Below are positions 25,743 to 34,565 of a stretch of 64,000 nucleotides of DNA, in pieces. The stretch is from Flavobacterium sp. LC2016-01. GTDB lineage: Bacteria > Bacteroidota > Bacteroidia > Flavobacteriales > Flavobacteriaceae. The stretch lies in NCBI RefSeq assembly GCF_009711135.1, contig NZ_WMIC01000001.1, positions 496,001 through 560,000 of the forward strand, written 5' to 3'. Within the stretch, counting starts at the first letter, position 1; each line of letters opens with the position of its first letter. The position numbers and the translations under genes are program-made. Below the pieces are notes generated by a model, which saw nothing but the letters and a program-made list of their open reading frames with translations, ran no database searches and was not told the origin of the DNA.

Positions 25743-25750
25743 CAAAATTA
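25743..25750 (-). promoter_or_regulatory. -7 promoter element of the Crp/Fnr gene
   Basis: The minus strand reads TAATTTTG, an exact TAnnTTTG 18 bases before the ATG. A second match, TATTTTTG at 25734-25727, abuts the start codon. Confidence 0.4.
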
Positions 25751-25861
25751 ACTAATATTCGTGTTTTACAGCCCTGTTTTCTCTTAAAATATGCAGAAAA
25801 ATTTTACGAACGTAATTTGACTATTTTATTTCATTAAATTAGAATTGGATTTCATTTTCAT

Positions 25862-25875
25862 ATGATAATTGTCAT
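25862..25875. promoter_or_regulatory. FNR/CRP-type operator of ccoI
   Basis: ATGATAATTGTCAT, a near-perfect palindrome extended to 18 bases by flanking AT on both sides. It ends 54 bases before the ccoI ATG. Its centre is 37.5 bases from the last base of a 7-of-8 -7 element (AATATTTG, 25899-25906). Confidence 0.7.
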
Positions 25876-25929
25876 ATTTAAACTAAAATCTTATTTGGAA
25901 TATTTGTTACATTAAAAAAGAAACAAATT

Positions 25930-28314
25930 ATGACTGAGCAGAGCTGTTTTCATTGCGGGATTGACATTCCTAAAAATGAAGAGATCAATTTTGATGAAAA
26001 AAAGTTTTGTTGTGCCGGCTGTAAAACGGTTTATGAGATTTTTAGTCTGCATGATTTGACCTGTTATTATGATTTCGAAAAATCGCCAGGCGCTACTCCT
26101 CAGGATATTCAAGGAAAGTATGATTTTTTAGATAATGAAGCAATTTCATCCAAAATAATCGATTTTCAAGAGGGAAATACTGCTATCGTTTCTTTAAGTA
26201 TTCCGCACATACATTGCAGTTCATGTATTTGGATTCTAGAAAATCTCAACAGAATTCAGTCAGGAATCAGCATTTCTCAAGTTAATTTTCCAGAAAAAAA
26301 AGTCCGAATTACTTTCAACTCAGATCTTGTTTCGCTTAAATCTATTGCTTATTTGCTAAGTTCGATAGGTTACGAACCTTATATAAGTCTCGAAAATTAC
26401 GAAACCGGAAAAAGCAGTGTTGACAGAAGTTTGACTTATAAACTTGGAGTTGCTTTCTTTTGTTTTGGAAATATCATGTTGCTTTCATTTCCAGAATATT
26501 TTGAAATCAAGGAATATTGGCTAGATAATTACAAGCCGTTTTTCAGGATTTTGATTTTTTTATTGGCTTTGCCGAGTTTTCTTTATTCAGCTAGCGGTTA
26601 TTATGTATCAGCTTACAAAAGTATTAAATCAAAAATGCTGAATATTGATATTCCGATTGCATTGGGGATTATTGTAATGTTTATTAGAAGTACGTTTGAT
26701 ATTGTCATGAATTACGGAGGCGGTTTTTTTGACAGTCTTACGGGTTTGGTATTTTTTATGCTTCTCGGAAAAATGTTCCAGATTAAAACCTATGGTTTTT
26801 TGAGTTTTGAAAGAGATTTTAAATCCTATTTTCCAATTGCGGTTACCAGAATTAATCAAGATACCTCTGAAGAAAGTGTGCCGATTTATGATGTCTTAAA
26901 AGGAAATAGATTATTGATCAGAAATCAGGAATTGATTCCGGTTGATGGTATTTTAATCAGCGAAAAAGCTGAAATTGATTATAGTTTTGTTACTGGAGAA
27001 GCAGTTTCAATAACAAAAAAATCGGGTGATAAAGTTTTTGCCGGCGGAAAACAAATTGGAAAAGTAATTGAAATGGAAGTTTTACATTCGGTTTCACAAA
27101 GTTACCTGACGCAGTTATGGAGCAACGAAATTTTTCAGAAAAAGGTAATTCAAAAACACAAAACGATAACCGATAAAATCAGCCGTTATTTTACTCCTAT
27201 ATTATTGCTTATTGCTTTTGCCGGATTTGGATATTGGATATTTATAGATGCAAATACGGCATTTAATGTTTTTACTGCAGTATTAATTGTTGCTTGTCCA
27301 TGTGCCCTTGCGCTTACAGCTCCATTTACTTTTGGAAATATCCTAAGAATTATGGGCAAACAAAAAATGTATCTTAAAAATGCGTTGGTCATTGAACAAT
27401 TAGCCAAAGTTGATACAATTGTTTTTGATAAAACTGGAACAATCACAACAAATAAAAAATCAAATATTGTTTATGAAGGAATTGTGATTTCTGATGAAAA
27501 TAAGATTTTGCTGAAAAATGTACTGCGTGCATCAAATCATCCTTTAAGCAGAATGCTTTATGATTTTTTGCCAGAAACAAAACGAATTAAAATTGATGAA
27601 TTTGAAGAAATAACGGGAAAAGGAATTTTGGCTTTCGCCGAAAATAAAACGATTAAAATTGGTTCGGCAGTATTTGTTGAAAGTCCAGATTCAGATTCGT
27701 CAGAAATTGAGAAAACAGCCCTTCATATTAAAATTGGAGATGTTTATTTTGGACGATTTAATTTTCAAAACCAATATAGAGATGGTCTTGCAACGTTATT
27801 TTTAAATTTAAGCAAAAACTACAAGTTAAAAGTACTTTCAGGAGATAATGACGGAGAAAGGTCAAATCTTGAAAAAATCTTGCCTACAGGAACTGAACTT
27901 ATATTTAATCAGAAACCTGAACAAAAGCTTGAATTCATTAAAAAACTTCAGGAAAGCGGGCTAAATGTGATGATGGTCGGCGATGGTTTAAATGATGCTG
28001 GAGCATTGGCGCAAAGCAATGTTGGGGTTTCTATTTCTGAAAATGTCAATGTGTTTTCGCCAGCTTGTGATGCGATCTTAGATGCTAATGAATTTTCCCG
28101 ATTGAATTATTTTTTAAAGCTTTCTCAAAAATCGATCTTGATTATAAAAATGAGTTTTGCTTTATCTCTTCTTTATAATGTTGTCGGACTTGGTTTTGCG
28201 ATAACAGGTAATTTACTTCCGTTAGTGGCAGCGATTATTATGCCATTAAGCACAATTACTATTGTAAGTTTTGTGACTTTTATGTCTAACTATTTCAAAA
28301 ACAGTAATTTGTAG
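25930..28314 (+). CDS. ccoI: Copper-translocating P1B ATPase for cbb3 oxidase assembly
   Basis: 794-residue heavy-metal P-type ATPase. The N-terminus has a Cys-rich binding module (C6/C9 in SCFHCG; C27, C28 and C31 in FCCAGC) typical of CcoI/FixI, then a HMA domain with CSSC (C96/C99). Core motifs: TGEAVS, the copper-channel CPC (456-458), the phosphorylated Asp500 in DKTGTIT and GDGLNDAGAL. About eight membrane helices. In the FixI/CcoI group this pump exports Cu needed for the CuB site of cbb3 oxidase. It lies just upstream of the oxidase operon with its own FNR-type operator. Confidence 0.92.
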   Translation: MTEQSCFHCGIDIPKNEEINFDEKKFCCAGCKTVYEIFSLHDLTCYYDFEKSPGATPQDIQGKYDFLDNEAISSKIIDFQEGNTAIVSLSIPHIHCSSCIWILENLNRIQSGISISQVNFPEKKVRITFNSDLVSLKSIAYLLSSIGYEPYISLENYETGKSSVDRSLTYKLGVAFFCFGNIMLLSFPEYFEIKEYWLDNYKPFFRILIFLLALPSFLYSASGYYVSAYKSIKSKMLNIDIPIALGIIVMFIRSTFDIVMNYGGGFFDSLTGLVFFMLLGKMFQIKTYGFLSFERDFKSYFPIAVTRINQDTSEESVPIYDVLKGNRLLIRNQELIPVDGILISEKAEIDYSFVTGEAVSITKKSGDKVFAGGKQIGKVIEMEVLHSVSQSYLTQLWSNEIFQKKVIQKHKTITDKISRYFTPILLLIAFAGFGYWIFIDANTAFNVFTAVLIVACPCALALTAPFTFGNILRIMGKQKMYLKNALVIEQLAKVDTIVFDKTGTITTNKKSNIVYEGIVISDENKILLKNVLRASNHPLSRMLYDFLPETKRIKIDEFEEITGKGILAFAENKTIKIGSAVFVESPDSDSSEIEKTALHIKIGDVYFGRFNFQNQYRDGLATLFLNLSKNYKLKVLSGDNDGERSNLEKILPTGTELIFNQKPEQKLEFIKKLQESGLNVMMVGDGLNDAGALAQSNVGVSISENVNVFSPACDAILDANEFSRLNYFLKLSQKSILIIKMSFALSLLYNVVGLGFAITGNLLPLVAAIIMPLSTITIVSFVTFMSNYFKNSNL

Positions 28315-28371
28315 TAATTATAAGTAATTTATAAATAATTTTTTACTAAATTTAACATTGGTCTTTTGACT

Positions 28372-28385
28372 ATGATAATTATCAT
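28372..28385. promoter_or_regulatory. FNR/CRP-type operator of the cco operon
   Basis: ATGATAATTATCAT, a perfect palindrome (16 bases with the flanking T and A). It ends 49 bases before the ccoS ATG. Its centre is 36.5 bases from the last base of TAATTTTG at 28408-28415, which places it near -41.5. Confidence 0.75.
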
Positions 28386-28407
28386 ATTTTATGCAATACT
28401 AACCAGT

Positions 28408-28415
28408 TAATTTTG
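28408..28415 (+). promoter_or_regulatory. -7 promoter element of the cco operon
   Basis: TAATTTTG, an exact TAnnTTTG 19 bases before the ccoS start. There is no good -33 TTTG, as expected for an activator-dependent promoter. Confidence 0.6.
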
Positions 28416-28434
28416 TTAACATAATTTTAATGGT

Positions 28435-28626
28435 ATGAGTGTAATTTATCTATTAATCTCAGTAAGTATTTGCGTAGCAATTGGCTTCTTCATTGCTTTT
28501 ATTATCGCTGTCAAATCTGGACAGTATGATGATGACTATACGCCCTCAGTCAGAATGCTTTTTGATGATGAGACAAAAAATATTCCCCAGCAAAATAATT
28601 CACCAACCGAAGAAAAACAAGTTTAA
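28435..28626 (+). CDS. ccoS: cbb3-type oxidase assembly protein CcoS
   Basis: 63-residue single-helix membrane protein. The hydrophobic segment (about 3-27) is followed by the family signature SGQYDDDYTPSVRMLFDDE. CcoS is needed for cofactor insertion into cbb3 oxidase. First gene of the operon, 2 bases before ccoN-O. The C-terminal tail is polar and poorly conserved, as usual. Confidence 0.9.
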   Translation: MSVIYLLISVSICVAIGFFIAFIIAVKSGQYDDDYTPSVRMLFDDETKNIPQQNNSPTEEKQV

Positions 28627-28628
28627 TT

Positions 28629-30818
28629 ATGGAAATGGAACAGTTTTATTACGACAACAAAATTGTAAAAAAATTCATTTATGCCACTATTCTTTTTGGA
28701 GTAGTAGGTATGTTAGTGGGGCTGACCTTAGCGGTTATGTACCTTTTTCCCAACATGACAGATGGGATTTCGTGGCTTAGCTACGGCCGATTAAGACCTT
28801 TGCATACTAATGCAGTTATTTTTGCCTTTGTCGGAAATGCTTTTTTTGCGGGTTTATATTACTCGCTGCAGCGTTTGCTGAAAGCCAGAATGTTTAGTGA
28901 TTTTTTAAGTAATCTGCATTTTTGGGGCTGGCAGTTAATCATTGTTGCTGCCGCTATTACATTGCCCTTAGGTTATACTTCATCAAAAGAGTATGCTGAG
29001 CTGGAATGGCCTATTGATATAGCAATTGCTTTAATTTGGGTTGTAATGGGGATCAATATGATCGGTACAATGTTGCGCAGAAGAGAAAGGCATTTATACG
29101 TTGCTATTTGGTTTTATTTAGCCACTTTCGTAACAGTTGCTGTTTTGCATATTTTCAATAATATCGAATTGCCAGTTTCTGCATTAAAAAGTTATTCTGT
29201 TTACGCAGGTGTTCAAGATGCGCTGGTACAATGGTGGTACGGTCATAATGCTGTTGCATTTTTCTTGACAACGCCATTTTTAGGAATGATGTATTATTTT
29301 ATTCCTAAAGTTGCCAACCGACCTATTTATTCTTATAGATTGTCTATTATTCACTTTTGGTCATTAATTTTCATCTACATTTGGGCTGGACCTCATCACT
29401 TATTGTATTCAGCTTTGCCAAACTGGGCTCAGAATTTAGGAGTTGTGTTTTCAGTAATGCTAATTGCTCCATCTTGGGGAGGTATGATCAACGGACTTTT
29501 AACGTTGAGAGGTGCTTGGGACAAAGTTCGTGAAGAACCAGTTTTAAAATTTTTCGTTGTAGCTATAACAGGTTACGGAATGGCGACTTTTGAAGGTCCG
29601 ATGCTTTCTTTCAAAAATGTAAATGCAATTGCGCACTATACAGACTGGATTATTGCACACGTACACGTTGGAGCATTAGCATGGAACGGATTTATGTCAT
29701 TTGGTATTATCTATTGGTTAATTCCACGTATGACAAAACGTACTTTGTTTTCTAAAAAACTGGCTAATTTCCATTTCTGGATTGGAACTTTAGGAATTAT
29801 ATTATATGCATTGCCAATGTATGTTGCAGGTTTCCAGCAGGCATCTATGTGGAAACAATTTAATCCAGACGGAACTTTAACGTACGGAAATTTCCTTGAA
29901 ACAGTTACTGCAATTATGCCTTTATACTGGATGAGAGCAATTGGAGGCACTTTATATCTAATTGGAATGCTGACATTGGTTTATAATATTATAATGACGA
30001 TAAAAGCAGGAGATACAATTGAAGACGAATTGGCACAAGCTCCAGCATTGCAAAGGATAAGCAATAATAGATTAAGCGGAGAAAAATTCCATACTTGGTT
30101 AGAAAGAAAACCTATTCAATTAACCATTTTAGCTACGATTGCAATTTTAATTGGAGGTATTATTCAAATTGTACCAACAATTATGGTTAAAACGAATATA
30201 CCGAACATTACAAGTGTAAAACCTTATACACCTTTAGAACTTGAAGGACGTGATTTGTATATCAGAGAAGGATGTGTAGGTTGTCACTCACAGTCAGTTC
30301 GACCATTTAGAAGTGAGGTTGAAAGATATGGACCTCAATCAAAAGCTGGAGAATTTGTTTACGATCATCCATTTTTATGGGGATCAAAACGTACTGGTCC
30401 AGATTTATTGAGAGTAGGAGGAAAGTATAATGACAACTGGCATTTTAATCACTTATGGAATCCGCAAAGCACTTCTGCCGGTTCAATTATGCCAGGTTAC
30501 AAGTGGTTATTTGATAATAAACCATTGGATATTTCATTGACTCAAAAGAAAATGCAGGCGATGGTTACACTTGGTGTACCATATTCAGAAGCTGAAATTG
30601 CAAACGCTCAGAAAACATTGAGAGATCAAGCCGTAAAGATTGAAAAAAGCTTAGAAAACGACCCTGATTTCGTGAAAAGTTATAACGACAGTAAAAAGAA
30701 GGCTGCTGCTAAAGGCGAACAATTTGTTCCAATGAATGAAAGAGAAATTGTTGCTTTGATTGCCTATATACAAAGACTTGGTACTGATATTAAAGTAAAA
30801 GATACTGCTAAAAAATAA
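28629..30818 (+). CDS. ccoNO: cbb3-type cytochrome c oxidase, fused subunits I (CcoN) and II (CcoO)
   Basis: 729 residues. The first 460 or so are CcoN, a 12-helix catalytic subunit with haem and CuB ligands H59 (RPLHTNA), H206 (WYGHNA), H256/H257 (AGPHHLL) and H344/H346 (IIAHVHVG). From about 495 a further helix anchors the CcoO part, a monohaem cytochrome c with C549, C552 and H553 (CVGCHSQSVRPF). The CcoN-CcoO fusion is a Bacteroidota trait. High-affinity terminal oxidase of the inner membrane, for microaerobic respiration. The C-terminal helix is charged. Confidence 0.96.
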   Translation: MEMEQFYYDNKIVKKFIYATILFGVVGMLVGLTLAVMYLFPNMTDGISWLSYGRLRPLHTNAVIFAFVGNAFFAGLYYSLQRLLKARMFSDFLSNLHFWGWQLIIVAAAITLPLGYTSSKEYAELEWPIDIAIALIWVVMGINMIGTMLRRRERHLYVAIWFYLATFVTVAVLHIFNNIELPVSALKSYSVYAGVQDALVQWWYGHNAVAFFLTTPFLGMMYYFIPKVANRPIYSYRLSIIHFWSLIFIYIWAGPHHLLYSALPNWAQNLGVVFSVMLIAPSWGGMINGLLTLRGAWDKVREEPVLKFFVVAITGYGMATFEGPMLSFKNVNAIAHYTDWIIAHVHVGALAWNGFMSFGIIYWLIPRMTKRTLFSKKLANFHFWIGTLGIILYALPMYVAGFQQASMWKQFNPDGTLTYGNFLETVTAIMPLYWMRAIGGTLYLIGMLTLVYNIIMTIKAGDTIEDELAQAPALQRISNNRLSGEKFHTWLERKPIQLTILATIAILIGGIIQIVPTIMVKTNIPNITSVKPYTPLELEGRDLYIREGCVGCHSQSVRPFRSEVERYGPQSKAGEFVYDHPFLWGSKRTGPDLLRVGGKYNDNWHFNHLWNPQSTSAGSIMPGYKWLFDNKPLDISLTQKKMQAMVTLGVPYSEAEIANAQKTLRDQAVKIEKSLENDPDFVKSYNDSKKKAAAKGEQFVPMNEREIVALIAYIQRLGTDIKVKDTAKK

Positions 30819-30822
30819 GGTT

Positions 30823-30999
30823 ATGTTTGAACAGATAAAACACAATATGGAGACAATATCGGGTATAGAAATTTACCCGATTCTTTCTCTCTTGATCTTC
30901 TTTTTATTTTTTGTTGGATTGGCCTTTTGGGTGTTTTCATATAAAAAAGACAAGATTAAAGAAATGAGTGAAATTCCTTTAAACGAGGACTTGGTATAA
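30823..30999 (+). CDS. ccoQ: cbb3-type oxidase small subunit CcoQ
   Basis: Small 58-residue reading frame, ATG at 30823, 4 bases after the ccoN-O stop. One membrane helix (about 18-40, YPILSLLIFFLFFVGLAFWV) is flanked by a short polar N-terminus and a basic-then-acidic tail (SYKKDKIKEM...). This size, topology and place between ccoO and ccoP identify it as CcoQ, the stabilising subunit. It is short enough to be missed by gene callers. Confidence 0.85.
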   Translation: MFEQIKHNMETISGIEIYPILSLLIFFLFFVGLAFWVFSYKKDKIKEMSEIPLNEDLV

Positions 31000-31017
31000 T
31001 TTCAAAAGATAAATAAA

Positions 31018-31971
31018 ATGAAAAAGTTTTTCCCAGTATATGTAAGAGTACCACTTATTTTCTTCATCGGTTTTGCTTTGATGGAGTATTTTATTGATTC
31101 AGGTGATAAACCGGCATTTATAAAATTCCCAATGGTTTCTGTTTTCTTAGCAGTATTTCTATTTGTTTTAATTGCAATTGAAATTACGCTCAGCGCAGTT
31201 AATCGAGTGATGTATCATTTAATTTCACCTGAAGAAAAAGCTAAATTGGAGTACGAAAATAGTCTTAGTTTAAGTGAAAGCACTTGGTTTAAAGAACTGA
31301 TGCAAAAGCTTACAAAAACGTCGCCAATTGAAAAAGAAGGTGATTTGTTGATGCATCATGATTATGATGGAATCAAAGAGCTTGATAATAATTTACCGCC
31401 TTGGTGGGTATATTTATTTTACATCACGATCCTTTTTGGAGCTGTTTACCTTGTTCGTTATGAAATTCTTGGTGCAGATGATCAGGAAACAGAACTTAAA
31501 AAAGAAATGGCTCAAGCTAAAATTGATGTAGATGAATACCTGAAAACAGCACCAGATTTAATGGATGAAAAGACAGTTGTTTTACTTACAGATGATGCAA
31601 GTTTAGCAGCAGGTAAAGAAATTTTCATGACAAACTGTGCGGCATGTCACAGAGCAGATGCTGGAGGTCAGATTGGACCAAATTTAACCGACGACAAATG
31701 GATTTTAGGTGGTGGTATCAAAAATGTTTTCCATACCATTACAAATGGTGGACGTGACGGAAAAGGAATGGTTTCTTGGAAAACAAACGGTATGAAGCCA
31801 AAAGATATTCAAAAAGTGGCTAGTTATATACTTTCTTTACAAGGAAGCAATCCTAAAGATCCTAAACCAGCCGAAGGTGAAGTTTGGGTCGATGAAAGTG
31901 CTCCCAAAAAAGATGCTACAGCTACAACAGCAACAACTAGCCCAAAAGATAGTACAGAAGTAAAAAAATAA
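31018..31971 (+). CDS. ccoP: cbb3-type oxidase cytochrome c subunit CcoP (monohaem)
   Basis: 317 residues. Two membrane helices at the N-terminus (about 8-25 and 38-60) and a third at about 128-148, then one cytochrome c domain with C207, C210 and H211 (CAACH) and a likely Met ligand in GKGMVSW. Only one CxxCH is present, whereas proteobacterial CcoP is dihaem. The N-terminal helix pair is an extension seen in Bacteroidota. The tail is a low-complexity Ala/Thr/Lys run. The subunit brings electrons to CcoO. Confidence 0.92.
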   Translation: MKKFFPVYVRVPLIFFIGFALMEYFIDSGDKPAFIKFPMVSVFLAVFLFVLIAIEITLSAVNRVMYHLISPEEKAKLEYENSLSLSESTWFKELMQKLTKTSPIEKEGDLLMHHDYDGIKELDNNLPPWWVYLFYITILFGAVYLVRYEILGADDQETELKKEMAQAKIDVDEYLKTAPDLMDEKTVVLLTDDASLAAGKEIFMTNCAACHRADAGGQIGPNLTDDKWILGGGIKNVFHTITNGGRDGKGMVSWKTNGMKPKDIQKVASYILSLQGSNPKDPKPAEGEVWVDESAPKKDATATTATTSPKDSTEVKK

Positions 31972-31976
31972 GAATC

Positions 31977-33395
31977 ATGTCAAATTTACCAGACGAAGCT
32001 TTTAGAGATACCATCGGAACTATTGATGAAGGCGGTAATCGAAAATTTATTTTTCCTAAAAAACCGTCTGGTAAGTTCTATGATTACAGAAAGATTGTCA
32101 GCTATGTTTTGTTGGCCATCTTAGTTGCAAATCCATTTATTAAAATCAACGGAAATCAATTTATGATGTTCAATGTTATGGAACGTCGTTTTAATATTTT
32201 TGGTTTTCCGTTTTGGCCGCAGGATTTCTATCTTTTTGTGATCTCAATGCTGGTAGGTGTTGTTTTCGTCATTTTGTTTACGGTCGTTTTTGGAAGAATT
32301 TTTTGTGGATGGATTTGTCCGCAGACTATTTTTTTAGAAATGGTTTTCCGCCGAATTGAATATTGGATTGATGGTGACCGAGGTTCTCAAGCACGTTTAG
32401 CCCGACAAGAATGGAATGCTGAAAAAATTAAAAAAAGACTCTTTAAATGGACGGTTTTCTTTTTGATTTCTTTTGGCATTGCAAATGTGTTTTTGGCTTA
32501 TTTAGTAGGCAGTGATCAGTTATTTTTAATGATGGAGCAAGGTCCAGTAAAACAGGCAAGCAATTTTATAGCACTGCTTATTTTTACTAGTGTTTTTTAC
32601 TTTGTTTTTGTTTGGTTTCGTGAACAGGTTTGTATAATTGCCTGTCCTTACGGCCGACTTCAGGGGGTTCTTCTCGATAATAAATCCATCAATGTAGCAT
32701 ACGATTTTGTTCGTGGTGAAAAGGAAGAGGGACGAGCAAAATTCAATAAAAAAGAGGACAGAGCTTTAACAGGAAAAGGAGATTGCATTGATTGTCTTCA
32801 ATGTGTACATGTCTGTCCAATGGGGATTGATATTCGAAACGGAACTCAGTTGGAATGCACTAATTGTACGGCTTGTATCGACGAATGTGATCATATAATG
32901 GAAAGTATTGGCTTGCCAAAAGGGCTTATACGCTATGCTTCTGAAGATGAAATAACAAAAAAAGAGCCTTTTAGATTTACAAACCGAATGAAAGGCTATA
33001 CTGCTGTTTTATTTATTTTACTGAGTGTTTTTGTTGGAATGCTGTTTTTAAGAACTAATGTTGAAGCAATTATTTTACGTTTGCCAGGACAATTATTTCA
33101 GCATAAAGGAGATAAAATAAGCAATGTTTATACCTACAAGATTGTCAATAAAACAATGAACGACTATAATGACATTCATTTTGAATTGATTGATCAAAAA
33201 GGTGAAATAAAAAATGTGGGGAATACTCACTTCAAAATTAAAAGAGAAGAAACTGCCCAAGGAACACTTTTTATAGAAATTAATGAAGCAATTTTAGAAA
33301 GCGATAAAACAACAGTTAAAATTGGTGTTTATAACGGCAATGAATTGCTGGAAACTACTAAAACAAACTTTTTAGGTCCGCGAAGTTTTAATTAA
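31977..33395 (+). CDS. ccoG: Cytochrome c oxidase accessory protein CcoG
   Basis: 472 residues, polyferredoxin-like membrane protein with the copper-reducing role known for CcoG (RdxA/FixG). Five or six hydrophobic segments; FCGWICPQT and CIIACPYGRLQG in the membrane part. Two 4Fe-4S binding sets follow: CIDCLQCVHVCP and CTNCTACIDECD. The C-terminal periplasmic domain has an immunoglobulin-like fold (VNKTMNDYNDIHFEL...). It starts 5 bases after the ccoP stop; same operon. Confidence 0.94.
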   Translation: MSNLPDEAFRDTIGTIDEGGNRKFIFPKKPSGKFYDYRKIVSYVLLAILVANPFIKINGNQFMMFNVMERRFNIFGFPFWPQDFYLFVISMLVGVVFVILFTVVFGRIFCGWICPQTIFLEMVFRRIEYWIDGDRGSQARLARQEWNAEKIKKRLFKWTVFFLISFGIANVFLAYLVGSDQLFLMMEQGPVKQASNFIALLIFTSVFYFVFVWFREQVCIIACPYGRLQGVLLDNKSINVAYDFVRGEKEEGRAKFNKKEDRALTGKGDCIDCLQCVHVCPMGIDIRNGTQLECTNCTACIDECDHIMESIGLPKGLIRYASEDEITKKEPFRFTNRMKGYTAVLFILLSVFVGMLFLRTNVEAIILRLPGQLFQHKGDKISNVYTYKIVNKTMNDYNDIHFELIDQKGEIKNVGNTHFKIKREETAQGTLFIEINEAILESDKTTVKIGVYNGNELLETTKTNFLGPRSFN

Positions 33396-33406
33396 AATAC
33401 AAGATT

Positions 33407-33856
33407 ATGAAAATAAATTGGGGAACCGGAATTGTAATAGCCTTTGCTCTTTTTATGAGTTTTATATTGTATTTCGTTTTTGAAGTACAGTCAAATGCAA
33501 AATATGATAATGATTTAGTTGTCGAGGAATATTACAAGCATGATTCACATTTTCAAGAGGAGATGGCACGTGTTCAAAACGCACATGATTTACAGCAAAA
33601 ACCGTCTATTACCTTTGGTGATACTGGTGTGAAAGTTGTATTTCCGGCAACTTTTGAGAGTGATAAAATAACAGGGAATATTTTGTTGTACCGCCCTTCA
33701 AATAAAAAATTTGATTTTAATACTAAAATTGCCTTAACAAATTCAGCTTTATTTATCCCGAAAGATAAATTGATCAAAGGGCGTTGGGATGTTAATATGG
33801 AATGGCAGTATAACGGAAAAAGGTACTTGAGTAAAGAAGTAATTTACGTAAACTAA
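33407..33856 (+). CDS. ccoH: cbb3 oxidase assembly protein CcoH/FixH family
   Basis: 149 residues, FixH family. One N-terminal helix (about 6-26), then a small periplasmic beta domain. The motif YYKHDSHFQEEMARVQNA matches the conserved YYxxxxxYQ region of FixH. Needed with CcoI/CcoG/CcoS for oxidase maturation in related systems. It starts 11 bases after ccoG and is followed at 7 bases by the SafE-like gene. Confidence 0.85.
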   Translation: MKINWGTGIVIAFALFMSFILYFVFEVQSNAKYDNDLVVEEYYKHDSHFQEEMARVQNAHDLQQKPSITFGDTGVKVVFPATFESDKITGNILLYRPSNKKFDFNTKIALTNSALFIPKDKLIKGRWDVNMEWQYNGKRYLSKEVIYVN

Positions 33857-33863
33857 TTTACAA

Positions 33864-34565
33864 ATGTTATATTCAGCATTCATATTAGGTCTTATCAGCA
33901 GTCTGCATTGTGTTGGAATGTGTGGGCCTATTGCTGTAATGTTGCCAGTTGATCATCATAATGAAGCTAAAAAGGTTACTCAGATTGTCACGTATCATTT
34001 AGGACGTCTGACAGCTTATGCAACAATAGGTTTGATTTTTGGTTTGCTGGGACGTGGTTTCTTTATGGCAGGAATACAACAGAAAATATCAATTTTCATT
34101 GGTATTGCAATGATAGCAGTTGTATTGATTCCTGAAAAAACATTTTCTAAATACAACTTTTCAAAGCCTGTTTACAAAGTAATTTCAAAAATTAAATCAA
34201 GTTTAGGAAGCCAGTTTAAAAAGAAAAGTTACAAATCACTTTTTATAATAGGTTTATTAAATGGTTTTCTTCCATGCGGAATGGTTTATGTGGCGTTGTT
34301 TGGTGCAATCGCCATGCAAAGTGCCAATTTGGGAGTGCTTTATATGTTGCTTTACGGCTTAGGAACTATTCCTTTAATGACGATTGTGGTTTACATTAAT
34401 TCATTATTAAAACTGTCTTTCCGAAATAAAATTCAAAAGGCAATTCCTTTTGTAGCTGTTTTTATAGGCGTATTATTTATTTTGAGAGGCTTAGGTTTAG
34501 GAATTCCATATCTGTCGCCATCAAATATGAGTTTATTTGTGCAGGAGACTCCTAATTGTCATTAA
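33864..34565 (+). CDS. SafE/DsbD_2-type membrane protein, cco-operon linked
   Basis: 233 residues, six or so membrane helices. HCVGMCGPIAVMLP in the first helix is a CxxxC-P motif, and a second conserved block is GFLPCGMVYVALFGAI; these are the hallmarks of the sulfite exporter TauE/SafE, DsbD_2 (UreH-like) group. This family is often last in cco operons, where metal or electron transfer across the membrane during oxidase assembly has been suggested (inference). Its last 4 bases overlap the hemN 3' end. Confidence 0.85.
   Translation: MLYSAFILGLISSLHCVGMCGPIAVMLPVDHHNEAKKVTQIVTYHLGRLTAYATIGLIFGLLGRGFFMAGIQQKISIFIGIAMIAVVLIPEKTFSKYNFSKPVYKVISKIKSSLGSQFKKKSYKSLFIIGLLNGFLPCGMVYVALFGAIAMQSANLGVLYMLLYGLGTIPLMTIVVYINSLLKLSFRNKIQKAIPFVAVFIGVLFILRGLGLGIPYLSPSNMSLFVQETPNCH

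Noticed and set aside
25930-28314. General copper-resistance CopA pump
   Set aside because: The extra N-terminal Cys-rich module (FCCAGC) and the location beside the cco genes indicate CcoI instead.
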